DNA of 23,502 nucleotides from Nocardiopsis sp. NRRL B-16309 (GCF_001279585.1 NZ_LGEC01000061.1:1-23502), one strand, 5' to 3'; numbered from the stretch's first letter, positions 14,988-22,636 are shown. The notes: generated by a model from the sequence alone, not told the origin. A program made the numbers and translations.

Positions 14988-15899
14988 ATGACCGACCGAC
15001 TGGTCCTCGGATCCGCACCCGACTCCTGGGGCGTGTGGTTCCCCGAGGACGAGCACCAGACGCCGTGGCACCGGTTCCTCGACGAACTGTTCGAGGCCGG
15101 GTACGAGTGGCTCGAACTGGGCCCCTACGGCTACCTGCCCACCGACCCCGCCCAACTGGCCGACGAGGTGGGCCGGCGCGGACTGAAGGTCTCCGGCGGC
15201 ACGGTGTTCGGCAACCTGCACGACCCGTCTGCCTGGGACGACACGGTCGCCACCGTGCGCAGGGTGGCCGAGCTGACCGCCGCCGTCGGGGCGCACCACC
15301 TGGTGTTCATCCCGCCCATGTACCGGGACGAGAAGACCGGCGAGTTCAGCGAGTCGCCCACGCTCGACGACGGCCAGTGGCGCAACCTGCACCGGTCCGC
15401 CGACGAGCTCGGCAGGATCCTGCTCAACGACTACGACGTGCGCCTGTGCCTGCACTCGCACGCCGACACCCACATCCAGACGCAGCCCGAGATCGAGCGC
15501 TTCCTCGACGGAACCGACCCCGACCTCGTCTCCCTGTGCCTGGACACCGGCCACGTCGCCTACGGCGGCGGGGACGCGGTGGACCTGATCCGCCGCTACT
15601 CCGAGCGCGTGGACTACGTGCACATCAAGCAGATGGACCCCGAGGTCATCCGGCAGGTCAACGAGGAGAAGCTCGGCTTCGGCGAGGCCGTCAAGCGCGG
15701 GGTGTGCGTGGAGCCCCCCGCCGGGGAGCCCGCGCCCGCCGCGGTCCTCGACGCGCTGCGCGAGGTCGACGCCCGCCTCTTCGTGATCGTCGAGCAGGAC
15801 CTGTACCCCTGCGAGCCGGAGGTCCCGCTGCCGATCGCGGTGCGGACCCGCAAGTACCTCAACAGCTGCGGATTGGGGGCGCGCCACCAGAAGGCCTGA
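14988..15899 (+). CDS. iolE: Inosose dehydratase-like TIM-barrel protein
   Basis: This enzyme probably dehydrates scyllo-inosose (2-keto-myo-inositol) to the trihydroxycyclohexanedione. The 303-residue xylose-isomerase-like barrel begins with LGSAPDSWGVW, continues with GYEWLELGPYGYLP, and carries likely metal ligands in CLHSHADTH (His156, His158), LDTGHVAYGG (Asp186, His189), YVHIKQMD and IVEQD (Glu269). The segment from HIQTQPEIERFL to DTGHVA matches IolE better than IolH or IolI. The ATG at 14988 has GAGG five bases upstream. The N-terminal part departs from Bacillus IolE, so an isomerase/epimerase role (IolI-type) remains possible. But no other gene here supplies the dehydratase step, since the barrel at 20052 is IolH. 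Confidence 0.75.
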   Translation: MTDRLVLGSAPDSWGVWFPEDEHQTPWHRFLDELFEAGYEWLELGPYGYLPTDPAQLADEVGRRGLKVSGGTVFGNLHDPSAWDDTVATVRRVAELTAAVGAHHLVFIPPMYRDEKTGEFSESPTLDDGQWRNLHRSADELGRILLNDYDVRLCLHSHADTHIQTQPEIERFLDGTDPDLVSLCLDTGHVAYGGGDAVDLIRRYSERVDYVHIKQMDPEVIRQVNEEKLGFGEAVKRGVCVEPPAGEPAPAAVLDALREVDARLFVIVEQDLYPCEPEVPLPIAVRTRKYLNSCGLGARHQKA

Positions 15900-15917
15900 C
15901 ACCGCCACACCACGCTG

Positions 15918-15936
15918 AGCCGCCCCGGAGGTGGCT
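15918..15936 (+). other. Small stem-loop between the catabolic and transporter genes
   Basis: AGCCGCC (15918-15924) pairs with GGTGGCT (15930-15936), including one G-U pair, around five bases. No T-run follows. No convincing promoter was seen in the 116-base gap, so the transporter probably belongs to the same transcript with reduced or altered expression. Confidence 0.35.
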
Positions 15937-16015
15937 CCCCGCAAGTCGCGTCCGCCCCTCGTGACCTCCTTTTTCGCAGTACAGCACATCCCCCTGACCG
16001 ACAAGAGGTCGAAAG

Positions 16016-16999
16016 ATGAAGCGCAACACCACCTACACCGCACTGCTCGCGGGCGCCGCGAGCCTGATGTTCGCCGCGACGGCGTGCAGCTCGGAAGGAG
16101 GCCGCGAGGAGGCCGCCGACGAGGCCGTCGAGACCCCGGAACTCACCATCGCGATGATCACCCACGAGGTCCCGGGTGACACGTTCTGGGACATCATCCG
16201 GTCCGGAGCCGAGGACGCCGCCGCCAAGGACAACATCACCCTGGAGTACGCCTCCGACCCGGAGGCGGGCGAGCAGGCCAGCCTGATCCAGAACGCGATC
16301 GACCGGGAGGTGGACGGCATCGCCGTCACCCTGTCGAAGCCGGACGCGCTGGAGGGGGCCATCGCCGACGCCGAGGCGGCGGGCATCCCGGTGGTCGCGT
16401 TCAACGCGGGCATCGAGGACTGGGCGGACCTGGGCGTCCAGCAGTACTTCGGCACCGACGAGCACCTGGCGGGGACCGCCTTCGGCGAGCGCCTCAACGA
16501 CGTCGGGGTGAACAAGGCCCTGTGCGTGATCCAGGAACAGGGCCACGTCGCCCTGGAGACCCGCTGCGCCTCCCTGGGCGAGGCCTTCGAGGGTGACTCG
16601 GAGGTGCTCTACGTGGACAGCGCCAACATGCCAGAGGTCCGCTCCAGCATCGCCGCCAAGCTCCAGGAGGACGACGAGATCGAGTACGTCGTCACGCTGG
16701 GCGCCCCGATCGCCATGACCGCGATCGACGCCATCGACGACGCGGGCAGCGACGCCACGGTCGCCACCTTCGACACCAACGCCGAGCTCGTGGGGGCCAT
16801 CCAGGACGGACTCGTCCAGTGGGCCGTCGACCAGCAGCCGTACCTGCAGGGCTACCTGGCCGTCGACTCCCTGTGGCTCTACAACACCAACGGCAACATC
16901 TCCGGCGGCGGCACCGAGCCCGTTCTGACGGGCCCGGCGTTCATCGACGAGACCAACATCGACGCGGTCGCCGAGTACGCCGAGAAGGGAACCCGGTAG
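16016..16999 (+). CDS. Sugar ABC transporter substrate-binding lipoprotein
   Basis: This protein captures the sugar, here most likely inositol, outside the membrane and delivers it to the permease. The 327-residue product has a lipoprotein signal peptide: basic KR, a hydrophobic segment (9-22), then the ATAC lipobox with Cys24. An acidic linker follows. The mature part is a periplasmic-binding fold of the ribose/galactose type (Peripla_BP_4), with IAMITHEVPGDTFWDIIRSGAEDAA, AIDREVDGIAVTLSKPDAL, FNAGIEDW and ATVATFDTNAELVGAIQDG. The ATG at 16016 has GAGG at 16005-16008, seven bases away. It is the first of three adjacent importer genes. Confidence 0.92.
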   Translation: MKRNTTYTALLAGAASLMFAATACSSEGGREEAADEAVETPELTIAMITHEVPGDTFWDIIRSGAEDAAAKDNITLEYASDPEAGEQASLIQNAIDREVDGIAVTLSKPDALEGAIADAEAAGIPVVAFNAGIEDWADLGVQQYFGTDEHLAGTAFGERLNDVGVNKALCVIQEQGHVALETRCASLGEAFEGDSEVLYVDSANMPEVRSSIAAKLQEDDEIEYVVTLGAPIAMTAIDAIDDAGSDATVATFDTNAELVGAIQDGLVQWAVDQQPYLQGYLAVDSLWLYNTNGNISGGGTEPVLTGPAFIDETNIDAVAEYAEKGTR

Positions 17000-17004
17000 T
17001 CATC

Positions 17005-18072
17005 ATGAGTCAGCTCCTGACTCCGAAGGCGCCGCCCCCCGCGGGGGGCGGCGCCGAGAGGAACCTGCGGGTGCACCGCAGGTCCGCGCTGCGCACGTTC
17101 ATGACCAGGCCCGAGGTGGGGTCCCTGGTCGGCGCGATCATCGTGTTCACGCTCTTCTTCTCGGTCTCGGACACGTTCCGTACGGGCGGCGCGCTCGCCA
17201 CGATCCTGTACGCGAGCTCCACCATCGGCATCATGGCCGTGGGCGTGGCCCTGCTGATGATCGGCGGCGAGTTCGACCTGTCCGCCGGCGTCGCGGTGAT
17301 CTCCTCCGGCCTTGCCGCCTCGATGTTCTCCTGGTACTTCGCGGTGAACGTGTGGGTCGGCGCGGCGTTCGCGCTGGCCGTCTCCCTCGCCATCGGATTC
17401 CTCAACGGGTGGATCCTGGTCCGTACGAGACTGCCCAGCTTCCTGGTGACGCTGTCGATGTTCCTGATGCTCCAGGGGCTCAACATCGCCATCACGAAGC
17501 TGATCACGGGCCAGGTCTCCACGACCAACATCTCGGACATGGACGGCTTCGACTCCGCGCGGGCCGTGTTCGCGTCGAGCTTCTCCGTCCTGGGCGTCGA
17601 CGTCCGGATCACCGTGCTGTGGTGGCTGGTGTTCGTCGGGCTGGCCACGTGGGTCCTGATGCGGACCAGGGTCGGCAACTGGATCTACGCCGTCGGCGGC
17701 AACCAGGAGAGCGCCAGGGCGGTCGGCGTGCCCGTCGCCAAGGTCAAGATCGGCCTGTTCATGACGGTCGGCTTCATGGCCTGGTTCTCCGGCATGCACC
17801 TGCTCTTCATGTTCAACACCGTGCAGTCCGGTGAGGGCGTCGGCAACGAACTGCTGTACATCATGGCCGCGGTCGTGGGCGGGTGCCTGCTCACCGGCGG
17901 CTACGGGACCGTGATCGGCGCCGCGATCGGCGCGTTCATCTACGGCATGACCCGTCAGGGGATCGTCTACGCCGGCTGGGACAACAACTGGGTGTTCTTC
18001 TTCGTCGGCGCGATGCTCCTGCTGGCCGTCGTGGTCAACGGCTGGGTCCGCACACAGGCGAACAAGAGGTGA
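17005..18072 (+). CDS. Sugar ABC transporter permease (RbsC/BPD_transp_2 family)
   Basis: This is the membrane channel of a CUT2-type sugar importer. After a cytoplasmic N-terminus of about 40 residues, the 355-residue product has a series of hydrophobic helices (for example GSLVGAIIVFTLFFSV, IMAVGVALLMIGGEFDLS and VWVGAAFALAVSLAIGFLNG). It also has the cytoplasmic coupling loop IYAVGGNQESARAVGVPV, typical of RbsC-like permeases, and a terminal helix VFFFVGAMLLLAVVV. The GGEFDLSAG and NGWILVRTRLPSFLVTL segments are also family hallmarks. It starts five bases after the binding-protein stop. The ribosome binding site is weak, so translation is probably coupled. Confidence 0.92.
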   Translation: MSQLLTPKAPPPAGGGAERNLRVHRRSALRTFMTRPEVGSLVGAIIVFTLFFSVSDTFRTGGALATILYASSTIGIMAVGVALLMIGGEFDLSAGVAVISSGLAASMFSWYFAVNVWVGAAFALAVSLAIGFLNGWILVRTRLPSFLVTLSMFLMLQGLNIAITKLITGQVSTTNISDMDGFDSARAVFASSFSVLGVDVRITVLWWLVFVGLATWVLMRTRVGNWIYAVGGNQESARAVGVPVAKVKIGLFMTVGFMAWFSGMHLLFMFNTVQSGEGVGNELLYIMAAVVGGCLLTGGYGTVIGAAIGAFIYGMTRQGIVYAGWDNNWVFFFVGAMLLLAVVVNGWVRTQANKR

Positions 18073-18083
18073 GCGAGGTGAGC
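18066..18083 (+). promoter_or_regulatory. Duplicated Shine-Dalgarno/start unit before the ABC ATPase gene
   Basis: A 9-bp tandem repeat (GAGGTGAGC twice) gives two identical GAGGTGA Shine-Dalgarno sites, at 18066-18072 and 18075-18081. Each is five bases upstream of an in-frame GTG (18078 and 18087). The first copy also contains the permease stop and another in-frame GTG at 18069. Confidence 0.7.
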
Positions 18084-18974
18084 ACCGTGACGAGAACCGA
18101 GACGACGCCCCGGGCGGACGCCGGTGCGGGACCGGAGGCGGCCCCGCTGCTCGAACTGGAGGGGGTCGGCAAGACCTTCGGCCACATCCGCGCCCTGGAC
18201 GGGATCAGCCTGACGGTCGGCGCCGGAGAGGTCACCTGCATCCTGGGTGACAACGGCGCGGGCAAGTCGACGCTGATCAAGATCATCGCCGGGCTGTACA
18301 AGCCCACGTCCGGCCGGTACCTGGTGGACGGCGAACCCGTCGACTTCTCCTCGCCGCGCCAGGCGCTGGACCGGGGGATCGCCACCGTCTACCAGGACCT
18401 GGCGATGGTGCCGCTGATGCCGGTGTGGCGCAACTTCTTCCTCGGCTCGGAGCTGCGCAAGGGGGTCGGCCCCTTCCGGATGCTCGACTCCGTCCGGATG
18501 CGGCGCATCGCCGACGAGGAGCTCAAGAAGATGGGCATCGACCTGCCCGACATCGAGGCCCCGGTCGGCAACCTGTCCGGCGGGCAGCGCCAGGTCGTGG
18601 CGATCGCCCGCGCGGTCTACTTCGGCGCCCGCGTGCTGATCCTGGACGAGCCGACGGCGGCGCTGGGCGTCAAGCAGTCCGGCGTGGTCCTGAAGTACGT
18701 CAACGCGGCGCGCGACGCCGGGCTCGGCGTCATCTTCATCACGCACAACCCGCACCACGCGTACCTGGTCGGTGACCACTTCGCGGTGATCAAGCTCGGC
18801 GAGATGGAGCTCGACCAGCCCAGGTCGGCGCTGACCCTGGACGACCTGACCCACCACATGGCGGGCGGTGCCGAGCTGGACGCCCTCCAGCACGAACTCA
18901 AGCGGGGCGAGGCCCCCGAGGTCGAACCGCCGCACGACGCCGGGCGCGAGGGACCCGACGTCCAGACACGCTGA
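18078..18974 (+). CDS. Sugar ABC transporter ATP-binding protein, single cassette
   Basis: This is the ATPase that powers the importer at the inner face of the membrane. The 298-residue product has one complete cassette: Walker A GDNGAGKST (57-65), Q-loop Gln106 in VYQDL, signature LSGGQ (166-170), Walker B VLILDE (186-191) and switch His223 in ITHNP. An acidic, Pro-rich tail of about 30 residues ends the protein. Classical RbsA/MglA-type ATPases of this importer class are fused double cassettes of about 500 residues. This one is the half-size form also seen with some fructose importers, so it presumably works as a homodimer. The start is uncertain among GTGs at 18069, 18078 and 18087 because of a tandem repeat. 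Confidence 0.92.
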   Translation: MSTVTRTETTPRADAGAGPEAAPLLELEGVGKTFGHIRALDGISLTVGAGEVTCILGDNGAGKSTLIKIIAGLYKPTSGRYLVDGEPVDFSSPRQALDRGIATVYQDLAMVPLMPVWRNFFLGSELRKGVGPFRMLDSVRMRRIADEELKKMGIDLPDIEAPVGNLSGGQRQVVAIARAVYFGARVLILDEPTAALGVKQSGVVLKYVNAARDAGLGVIFITHNPHHAYLVGDHFAVIKLGEMELDQPRSALTLDDLTHHMAGGAELDALQHELKRGEAPEVEPPHDAGREGPDVQTR

Positions 18975-19025
18975 CCGGACCACACCGGCAGTATCCGAAG
19001 GCACGTCCGTAGAGAGGCGAGATCG

Positions 19026-20033
19026 ATGACCGTCAAGGTAGGTGTGATCGGCACCGGGTGGATCGGGGCCGAGCACATCCGCAGGATCAGTACCCGCGTC
19101 GGCGGCGCCGACGTGGTCGCGGTGACCGACATCGACGCCGACCGCGCCGCGCGGGCGGCCGGGGGCGTCGGGGCCCGGGTGCTGGCCACCGGCCAGGAGG
19201 TGGTGGAGGCGGCCGACGTCGACGCGGTGGTCGTCACGTCCTGGGGGCCCGCGCACGCCGAGTCGGTGCTGGCGGCCGTGGCCGCGGGCAAGCCGGTGTT
19301 CTGCGAGAAGCCGCTGGCCACCTCGGCCGATGACGCCCAGCGCATCCTCGACGCGGAGGCGGCGCACGGTTCCCGCCTGGTCCAGGTCGGCTTCATGCGG
19401 CGCTTCGACGCGGGCTACCGGCAGATGAAGGAGGTCGTCTCGTCGGGCGGCATCGGCACCCCGCTGATGGCGCACTGCGTGCACCGCAACCCGACGGTCC
19501 CCGAGAGCTACCACTCGGAGATGGCCTCGCAGGACACCGCCGTGCACGAGATCGACGTGCTGCGCTGGCTGCTGGACGACGAGATCTCCTCGGTCCAGGT
19601 GCTCACGCCGCGCTCCACCGAGCGGCGCTTCGAGCACCTGCGCGACCCGCAGATGCTCCTGTTCGAGATGGCCGGCGGCGCGCGGGTCGACCTGGAGGTG
19701 TTCGTCAACTGCCAGTACGGCTACGAGATCGGCTGCGAGATCGTCGGCGAGGAGGGCACGGTCCGGCTCCCGGAGATCCCGGGCGCGGTCGTGCGCTCCG
19801 CCGGGCAGCTGAGCACCCCGGTCCTGCAGGACTGGGTGCAGCGGTTCGCCGCCGCCTTCGACACCGAGTTCCAGGACTGGATCGACGAGGTGGCCTCGGG
19901 CACGCCGACCACGGGCCCGAACGCCTGGGACGGCTACGCCGCGACGGTCGTCACCGACGCCGCCGTGCGCGCGCTGCACTCGGGCGCGGTCGTCGAGACC
20001 GGCATCAAGGCCCGGCCGGCGTTCTACGCCTGA
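19026..20033 (+). CDS. iolG: myo-Inositol 2-dehydrogenase
   Basis: IolG oxidises myo-inositol to scyllo-inosose with NAD, the first catabolic step. The 335-residue product follows the Bacillus IolG pattern nearly end to end: VGVIGTGWIGAEHI (5-18), VVVTSWGPAHAESVL (68-82), VFCEKPLAT with Lys95, LVQVGFMRRFDAGY (118-131), Asp170-x3-His174 in the TAVHEIDVLRWL region, the DPQM strand, VNCQYGYEIGCEIVGEEG and the final RPAFYA. The ATG at 19026 has GAGGCGAG a few bases upstream. It lies 51 bases after the ATPase gene and 18 before iolH. It is a much closer IolG match than the dehydrogenase at 6426-7430. Confidence 0.95.
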   Translation: MTVKVGVIGTGWIGAEHIRRISTRVGGADVVAVTDIDADRAARAAGGVGARVLATGQEVVEAADVDAVVVTSWGPAHAESVLAAVAAGKPVFCEKPLATSADDAQRILDAEAAHGSRLVQVGFMRRFDAGYRQMKEVVSSGGIGTPLMAHCVHRNPTVPESYHSEMASQDTAVHEIDVLRWLLDDEISSVQVLTPRSTERRFEHLRDPQMLLFEMAGGARVDLEVFVNCQYGYEIGCEIVGEEGTVRLPEIPGAVVRSAGQLSTPVLQDWVQRFAAAFDTEFQDWIDEVASGTPTTGPNAWDGYAATVVTDAAVRALHSGAVVETGIKARPAFYA

Positions 20034-20051
20034 GAGGAAGACGGACAACCG

Positions 20052-20918
20052 ATGAAGATCGCGATCGACCCGTTCATGTTCCGGGGCCTGCCGATGGCCG
20101 AGATGGTCCGGACCGTGGCGGACATGGGCTACTCCTACATCGAGCTGTCGCCCCGAGCGGAGTTCATGCCCTTCTTCCAGCACCCCCGGGCGGACGACGC
20201 GCGGGTGGCCGAGCTGCGCTCCGTGCTGCGCGAGACCGGGGTGGAGCTGTCCTCGATCCTGCCGCTGTACAAGTGGTCCAGCCCCGACGAGGCCGAGCGC
20301 CGGGACGCCGTCCGCTACTGGAAGCGGATGATCGAGGTGGCCGTCGAACTGGGCGTGCCCCTGATGAACTCCGAGTTCAACGGCCGTCCCGAGCGGGCGG
20401 CCGAGAGCGAGGGGGCCTTCTGGCGGTCCATGGAGGAGCTGCTGCCGATCTTCGAGCGCGAGGGCATCGCCCTCAACCTCGAAGCGCACCCGGACGACTT
20501 CTGCGAGGAGAACGACCCCGCGGTCGACCTGGTCCGCGCGATCAACCGGCCGTGGGTGAACTACCTGTACTGCGCTCCGCACACCTTCCACCTGTCGGGC
20601 GACGAACCCGGGGCGGACGTCCGCCGGATGATGGAGTACGCGGGCGACAAGCTGCGGCACGTCCACATCGCCGACTCGTTCGATCACAAGGGGTCGTCGG
20701 GGCTGCGGTACATCCTCAACCCGCCCGGAACGCCCGCGCGGATCCACCAGCACCTGGACATCGGCCAGGGGGAGGTGGACTGGGACGTGTTCTTCCAGAC
20801 CCTGCGCGACCTGGACTTCGACGGCGTGGCCACGGTGTGCGTGTTCGCGTGGGAGGAGCGGGCGCGAGCGTCCTCGGAGTTCATGCTCGACCGGGTCACC
20901 AGGGAACTGGTGGCCTGA
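20052..20918 (+). CDS. iolH: IolH-type sugar isomerase/epimerase family TIM barrel
   Basis: The 288-residue product matches Bacillus IolH in length and in sequence blocks: MKIAIDPFMF, MGYSYIELSPR, LSSILPLYKWSSPDEAERR, YWKRMIEVAVELGVPLMNSEFNG, RSMEELLPIFEREGI, HPDDFCEEN, YLYCAPHTFHLSGD, YAGDKLRHVHIADSFDH, and NPPGTPARIHQHLDIGQGEVDWD. These blocks keep the Glu, Asp and His residues expected of a metal-dependent xylose-isomerase-like barrel. The reaction of IolH is not firmly established, but its constant place in iol operons points to handling of inositol ketones or isomers. It is the last gene of the operon, 18 bases after iolG, and is followed by a run of hairpins. Confidence 0.9.
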   Translation: MKIAIDPFMFRGLPMAEMVRTVADMGYSYIELSPRAEFMPFFQHPRADDARVAELRSVLRETGVELSSILPLYKWSSPDEAERRDAVRYWKRMIEVAVELGVPLMNSEFNGRPERAAESEGAFWRSMEELLPIFEREGIALNLEAHPDDFCEENDPAVDLVRAINRPWVNYLYCAPHTFHLSGDEPGADVRRMMEYAGDKLRHVHIADSFDHKGSSGLRYILNPPGTPARIHQHLDIGQGEVDWDVFFQTLRDLDFDGVATVCVFAWEERARASSEFMLDRVTRELVA

Positions 20919-20922
20919 CCCG

Positions 20923-21016
20923 GACGCCGGGGCGTCAGGTCGGCCGCGCACGCGGCCGAGGGGCGCGACGACCCCGGCCGGGTGCCGCGACCGGACAGCC
21001 TCCGGTCGCGGCACCC
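20923..21016 (+). terminator. Cluster of three hairpins after iolH, probable operon terminator
   Basis: Three hairpins follow each other: GACGCC/GGCGTC (20923-20936), CGGCCGCG/CGCGGCCG (20941-20958), and a perfect 16-bp stem (20980-20995 with 21001-21016) around the loop CAGCC. No T-tail follows. Such tandem GC-rich stems are usual at the ends of actinobacterial operons. Confidence 0.75.
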
Positions 21017-21217
21017 CTCGCCCGCCCGCGGGGACGTCGTGCTCGGCGACGCCCCCGGGGCTTTGGCGCGGAAGATGCCGTGAGTTCCGCTACCGGCCGG
21101 AAACATGCGGGTTCAGGTGTGCTTTTGTAGGGTGGCCGGACTACCGCGGGTGGTTCCGGGCTCACGGCCCGACGGCACCCCCGGCCCGCCCCCTCCCCTG
21201 AAGAGAAGCCGGACGCG

Positions 21218-21754
21218 ATGACCCGCACGTCTCATCCGCCGCGACTGCGACGAAGCGAGGCCCGCCGACTGGCGCGGCGCCGCCGACGACTGATGGTGGC
21301 GGCGCTGGCCTGCTCGGTCGCCGTCGTCGCGTTGATCGGAGTCCTGGTCGCGATCCTGATGGCCCAGGAGCCCGCCCGCCCCGAGCCGGGGGCCGCCGCC
21401 GACTCCCGCGACCACCAGGTCGGGGACCTGCCCTCCGACGGGCCCTCGTCGGTGCCGTCCCCCGCCCCCACGGCCTCCGCGAGCCCCAGCGCCTCGCCGT
21501 CGCCCTCCGCGTCCCCGTCCGCCTCCGCGTCGCCCTCGCCGTCCGCGTCCCCCTCGGACGACGAGGACGCGGAGCCGAGCCCGGAGACCGGGGAGTCCGA
21601 GCAGGACACGGCTCCCGAGCCCGCACCCGAACGACCCGACCCCGAGCCCGAACCGGAGCCTGCGCCCGAGCGCCCCGCCGACCCGTCGGAGGAGGAAGAG
21701 GAGGACCCGGCCGACGACCCCGAGGAGGGCCTCCCGTGGTGGCCGTGGAGCTGA
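21218..21754 (+). CDS. Membrane-anchored Ser/Pro/Ala-repeat protein with acidic tail
   Basis: I recognise no family. The 178-residue product has a strongly basic N-terminus (nine Arg in residues 9-24), one hydrophobic helix (about 26-49) and a short polar linker. A Ser-Pro-Ala repeat follows (about 80-113), then an acidic Pro/Glu stretch with PEPEPEPAPERP (about 118-169) and the end GLPWWPWS. The positive-inside rule places the long low-complexity part outside the cell, so a wall-spanning or surface role is plausible. The third-position G/C bias fits a real gene. The ATG at 21218 is preceded by a weak purine-rich GAAGAGAAG. A TAGGGT -10-like box lies at 21128-21133 without a clear -35. The 200 bases before the gene hold nothing else I can identify. 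Confidence 0.75.
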   Translation: MTRTSHPPRLRRSEARRLARRRRRLMVAALACSVAVVALIGVLVAILMAQEPARPEPGAAADSRDHQVGDLPSDGPSSVPSPAPTASASPSASPSPSASPSASASPSPSASPSDDEDAEPSPETGESEQDTAPEPAPERPDPEPEPEPAPERPADPSEEEEEDPADDPEEGLPWWPWS

Positions 21755-21805
21755 CCGCGGGACCGGGGCGACGGCGTCCGGCCACGAAGGCGCGCGCAAT
21801 TGACC

Positions 21806-21816
21806 GAACCCGGTTC
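21806..21816. promoter_or_regulatory. Palindrome GAACCCGGTTC, candidate operator upstream of the SDR gene
   Basis: This perfect 11-bp palindrome directly follows TTGACC (21800-21805) and precedes TAGTCT (21817-21822), 36 bases before the SDR start. Its place fits a TetR-type repressor site, but no regulator gene is next to it. Confidence 0.4.
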
Positions 21817-21839
21817 TAGTCTGGGAGGTCCTTCGTCTG

Positions 21840-21845
21840 TAGAGT
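21840..21845 (+). promoter_or_regulatory. TAGAGT -10 element giving a probable leaderless SDR transcript
   Basis: TAGAGT ends seven bases before the ATG at 21853, so transcription would start at or next to the start codon. No Shine-Dalgarno is present immediately upstream of the ATG. Leaderless mRNAs with exactly this spacing are common in actinobacteria. Confidence 0.5.
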
Positions 21846-21852
21846 GCGGGCC

Positions 21853-22626
21853 ATGGATCTGAACGGAATCTCCGCCCTCGTCTCGGGCGGCGCGAGTGGC
21901 CTGGGTGAGGCCACCGCCAGGGAACTCGCCGCAGCAGGCGCCACCGTCGTCATCGCCGACCTCAACGCCGACCGCGGCGAGGCGATCGCCAAGGAGATCG
22001 GTGGCGTCTTCGTCTCCACCGACGTCTCGCAGGAGGACCAGGTCAAGGCCGCGGTCCAGGCCGCCGCGGACACCGGCAAACCCTTCCGGGCGGCCGTCTC
22101 GTGCGCCGGGATCGCCTGGGCGACCCGCACGGTCGACCGCCAGGGTAACCCGCACGACCTGGACAGCTACCAGAAGGTCATCCAGGTCAACCTCATCGGC
22201 ACGTTCAACGTGCTGCGCCTGGCCGCGGCCGAGATCGCCAAGACCGAACCGCTCAACGAGGACGGTGAGCGCGGCTCCATCGTCAACACCGCCTCCCTCG
22301 CGGGCATCGAGGGCCAGATCGGCCAGATCGCCTACTCGTCCTCCAAGGGCGGTGTGATCGGCATGACCCTGCCCGCGGCCCGCGACCTCGCGGCCGTCGG
22401 CATCTCCGTCAACACCATCGCCCCCGGCATCCTGGAGACGCCGATCTACGGCGAGGGCGAGGGGGCCGAGGAGTTCAAGAAGCGCCTGGCCGCACCGATC
22501 CCCTTCCCCAAGCGCATGGGCACCGCCGCCGAGTTCGGCAAGCTCGCCCGGGCGCTGATGGAGATCAGCTACGTCAACGGCGAGGTCGTCCGCATCGACG
22601 GCGCCCTGCGCATGCCGCCGAAGTAG
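21853..22626 (+). CDS. SDR-family 3-hydroxyacyl-CoA dehydrogenase
   Basis: This is a probable NAD-dependent oxidation of 3-hydroxyacyl-CoA, as in type 2 (HSD17B10-like) enzymes of fatty-acid and branched-chain catabolism. The 257-residue product has the cofactor loop SGGASGLG (11-18), Asp36 in VVIADLN that favours NAD, Asn113, catalytic Ser148, and the YSSSK motif (Tyr161, Lys165). The extended loop around AKTEPLNEDGERG (129-141) and the APGILETPIYG segment are typical of the 3-hydroxyacyl-CoA subgroup. I start at the ATG at 21853; the in-frame GTG at 21844 would overlap the -10 box. It forms a two-gene unit with the enoyl-CoA hydratase gene 10 bases downstream. Confidence 0.9.
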   Translation: MDLNGISALVSGGASGLGEATARELAAAGATVVIADLNADRGEAIAKEIGGVFVSTDVSQEDQVKAAVQAAADTGKPFRAAVSCAGIAWATRTVDRQGNPHDLDSYQKVIQVNLIGTFNVLRLAAAEIAKTEPLNEDGERGSIVNTASLAGIEGQIGQIAYSSSKGGVIGMTLPAARDLAAVGISVNTIAPGILETPIYGEGEGAEEFKKRLAAPIPFPKRMGTAAEFGKLARALMEISYVNGEVVRIDGALRMPPK

Positions 22627-22636
22627 GGGGTCCACC

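Noticed and set aside
20052..20918. A second inosose dehydratase (IolE)
   Set aside because: Its sequence blocks and length follow IolH throughout, so it was assigned there.
17967..21014. A 1015-codon open frame on the minus strand antisense to the ABC ATPase, iolG and iolH genes
   Set aside because: It is a shadow frame of high-GC DNA. The plus-strand genes there have clear catalytic motifs, Shine-Dalgarno sites and operon spacing; the antisense product is low-complexity His/Asp/Arg/Val-rich with no fold.
21806..21816. KstR-type steroid-catabolism operator
   Set aside because: KstR sites have AAC and GTT separated by two bases; here the separation is three, and no steroid genes are nearby.
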